Below, piece by piece: positions 42,357 to 42,571 of a stretch of 42,571 nucleotides of DNA. The stretch spans positions 1 through 42,571 of the forward strand of contig JAUIFJ010000030.1 in assembly GCA_030429345.1 (NCBI GenBank), read 5' to 3'. The notes below the pieces were generated by a model. It was not told the origin of the DNA, made no database searches, and saw only the letters and a list, made by a program, of their open reading frames with translations. Position numbers and translations under genes: made by a program. Source of the DNA: a bacterium. GTDB taxonomy: Bacteria; CAIWAD01. The stretch's first letter is position 1; every line of letters starts with the position of its first letter.

Positions 42357-42571
42357 AACTCACCTCTTCTGATACTTGGACAGCCTCTGCCTATAGCGAT
42401 TGCCATCTTACGGGTTCGGAATAATCTAACGCAGGACAGATTAAAAACTAGATCCATTCCTCTTGGTAGTATTTTCTTCACCACAATCAAGATTACAGGA
42501 TGCATTTCACCCCATCCTCCCCTACATTCAGCGCCCCAAACCCTAGTCGGGGCCCCGCAGCCCTGGCCACA
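42357..42571. other. Right edge, no gene seen
   Basis: No protein-like frame lies in this short stretch. It is upstream of the zinc-ribbon gene and may hold its promoter. No motif is clear. Confidence 0.35.

Larger units (their letters stand above)
28125..42571. mobile_element. Integrated genetic element, left junction and at least 14.4 kb
   Basis: The left junction is the tRNA 3' fragment, with chromosome to its left and element to its right, as expected because the fragment's 3' end faces left. An integrase gene reads inward 240 bases away. No intact matching tRNA is visible to the right, so the other end is probably outside the window. Cargo has lower GC and includes an HTH-M78 pair, a three-gene cassette and several exported proteins. 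The right-hand extent is inference; the element could end earlier if the far site has decayed. Confidence 0.55.

Overview
The window looks like a piece of chromosome from a high-GC member of the FCB bacterial superphylum, possibly a candidate phylum. Several large secreted proteins end in the tail typical of that group: an NPFN motif, then VYNLLGQ-type strands, a GEH/ASGVY segment and a final basic K[IV]LxLK. I cannot name the genus. The left ~26 kb is clearly GC-rich. From ~26.3 kb rightward the composition falls.

Layout. 0.2-2.1 kb holds housekeeping genes: a MoeB/ThiF-rhodanese protein, a DUF1992 protein and a CrcB/FluC fluoride channel. 2.2-8.8 kb is a plus-strand heavy-metal efflux operon: a Cys/His-rich secreted protein, a TolC-type channel, a His-rich HlyD-type adaptor, a CusA/CzcA-type RND pump and an SRPBCC protein. 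8.8-14.7 kb holds two coupled secreted surface proteins, a propeller-like protein and a three-module beta-helix protein with a sorting tail. 14.8-22.3 kb is a minus-strand operon: a small exported protein, then a MacA-like adaptor, an ABC ATPase, two MacB/FtsX-type permeases, a sigma-54 response regulator and a histidine kinase. 22.6-26.0 kb holds a hypothetical gene and a coupled minus-strand operon with a C-type lectin-like exported protein, small membrane proteins and a frameshifted lipoprotein.

The most informative signal is regulatory. Two sigma-54-type promoters, one before the small exported protein and one before the adaptor, each have a pair of 16-bp palindromes upstream. The two modules have identical geometry: 20 bp centre to centre and 53 bp from the nearer palindrome to the -24 element. 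The response regulator and kinase at the end of the same operon are the obvious controllers. The kinase has almost no periplasmic domain. I infer a self-inducing envelope-stress or efflux circuit, formally like Bce modules but built on sigma-54.

At 28.1 kb lies the 3' part of a CAU-anticodon tRNA gene, overlapped by a core-like inverted repeat and followed by iterated 10-bp repeats and a tyrosine integrase. Its orientation says an integrated element begins here and runs right, past the window edge as far as I can see (at least 14.4 kb). Its cargo includes an HTH-M78 protease gene with a small partner, a three-gene cassette of unknown function, an outer-surface protein and two giant beta-helix/sorting-tail proteins, one frameshifted. 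One cassette protein shares an apparently undescribed W[LM]PP/WW domain with a membrane protein encoded at 24.4 kb, outside the element.

The palindrome GTATAC is markedly over-represented in the GC-rich part (21 copies in 26 kb) and occurs in all three codon phases, even forcing rare codons.
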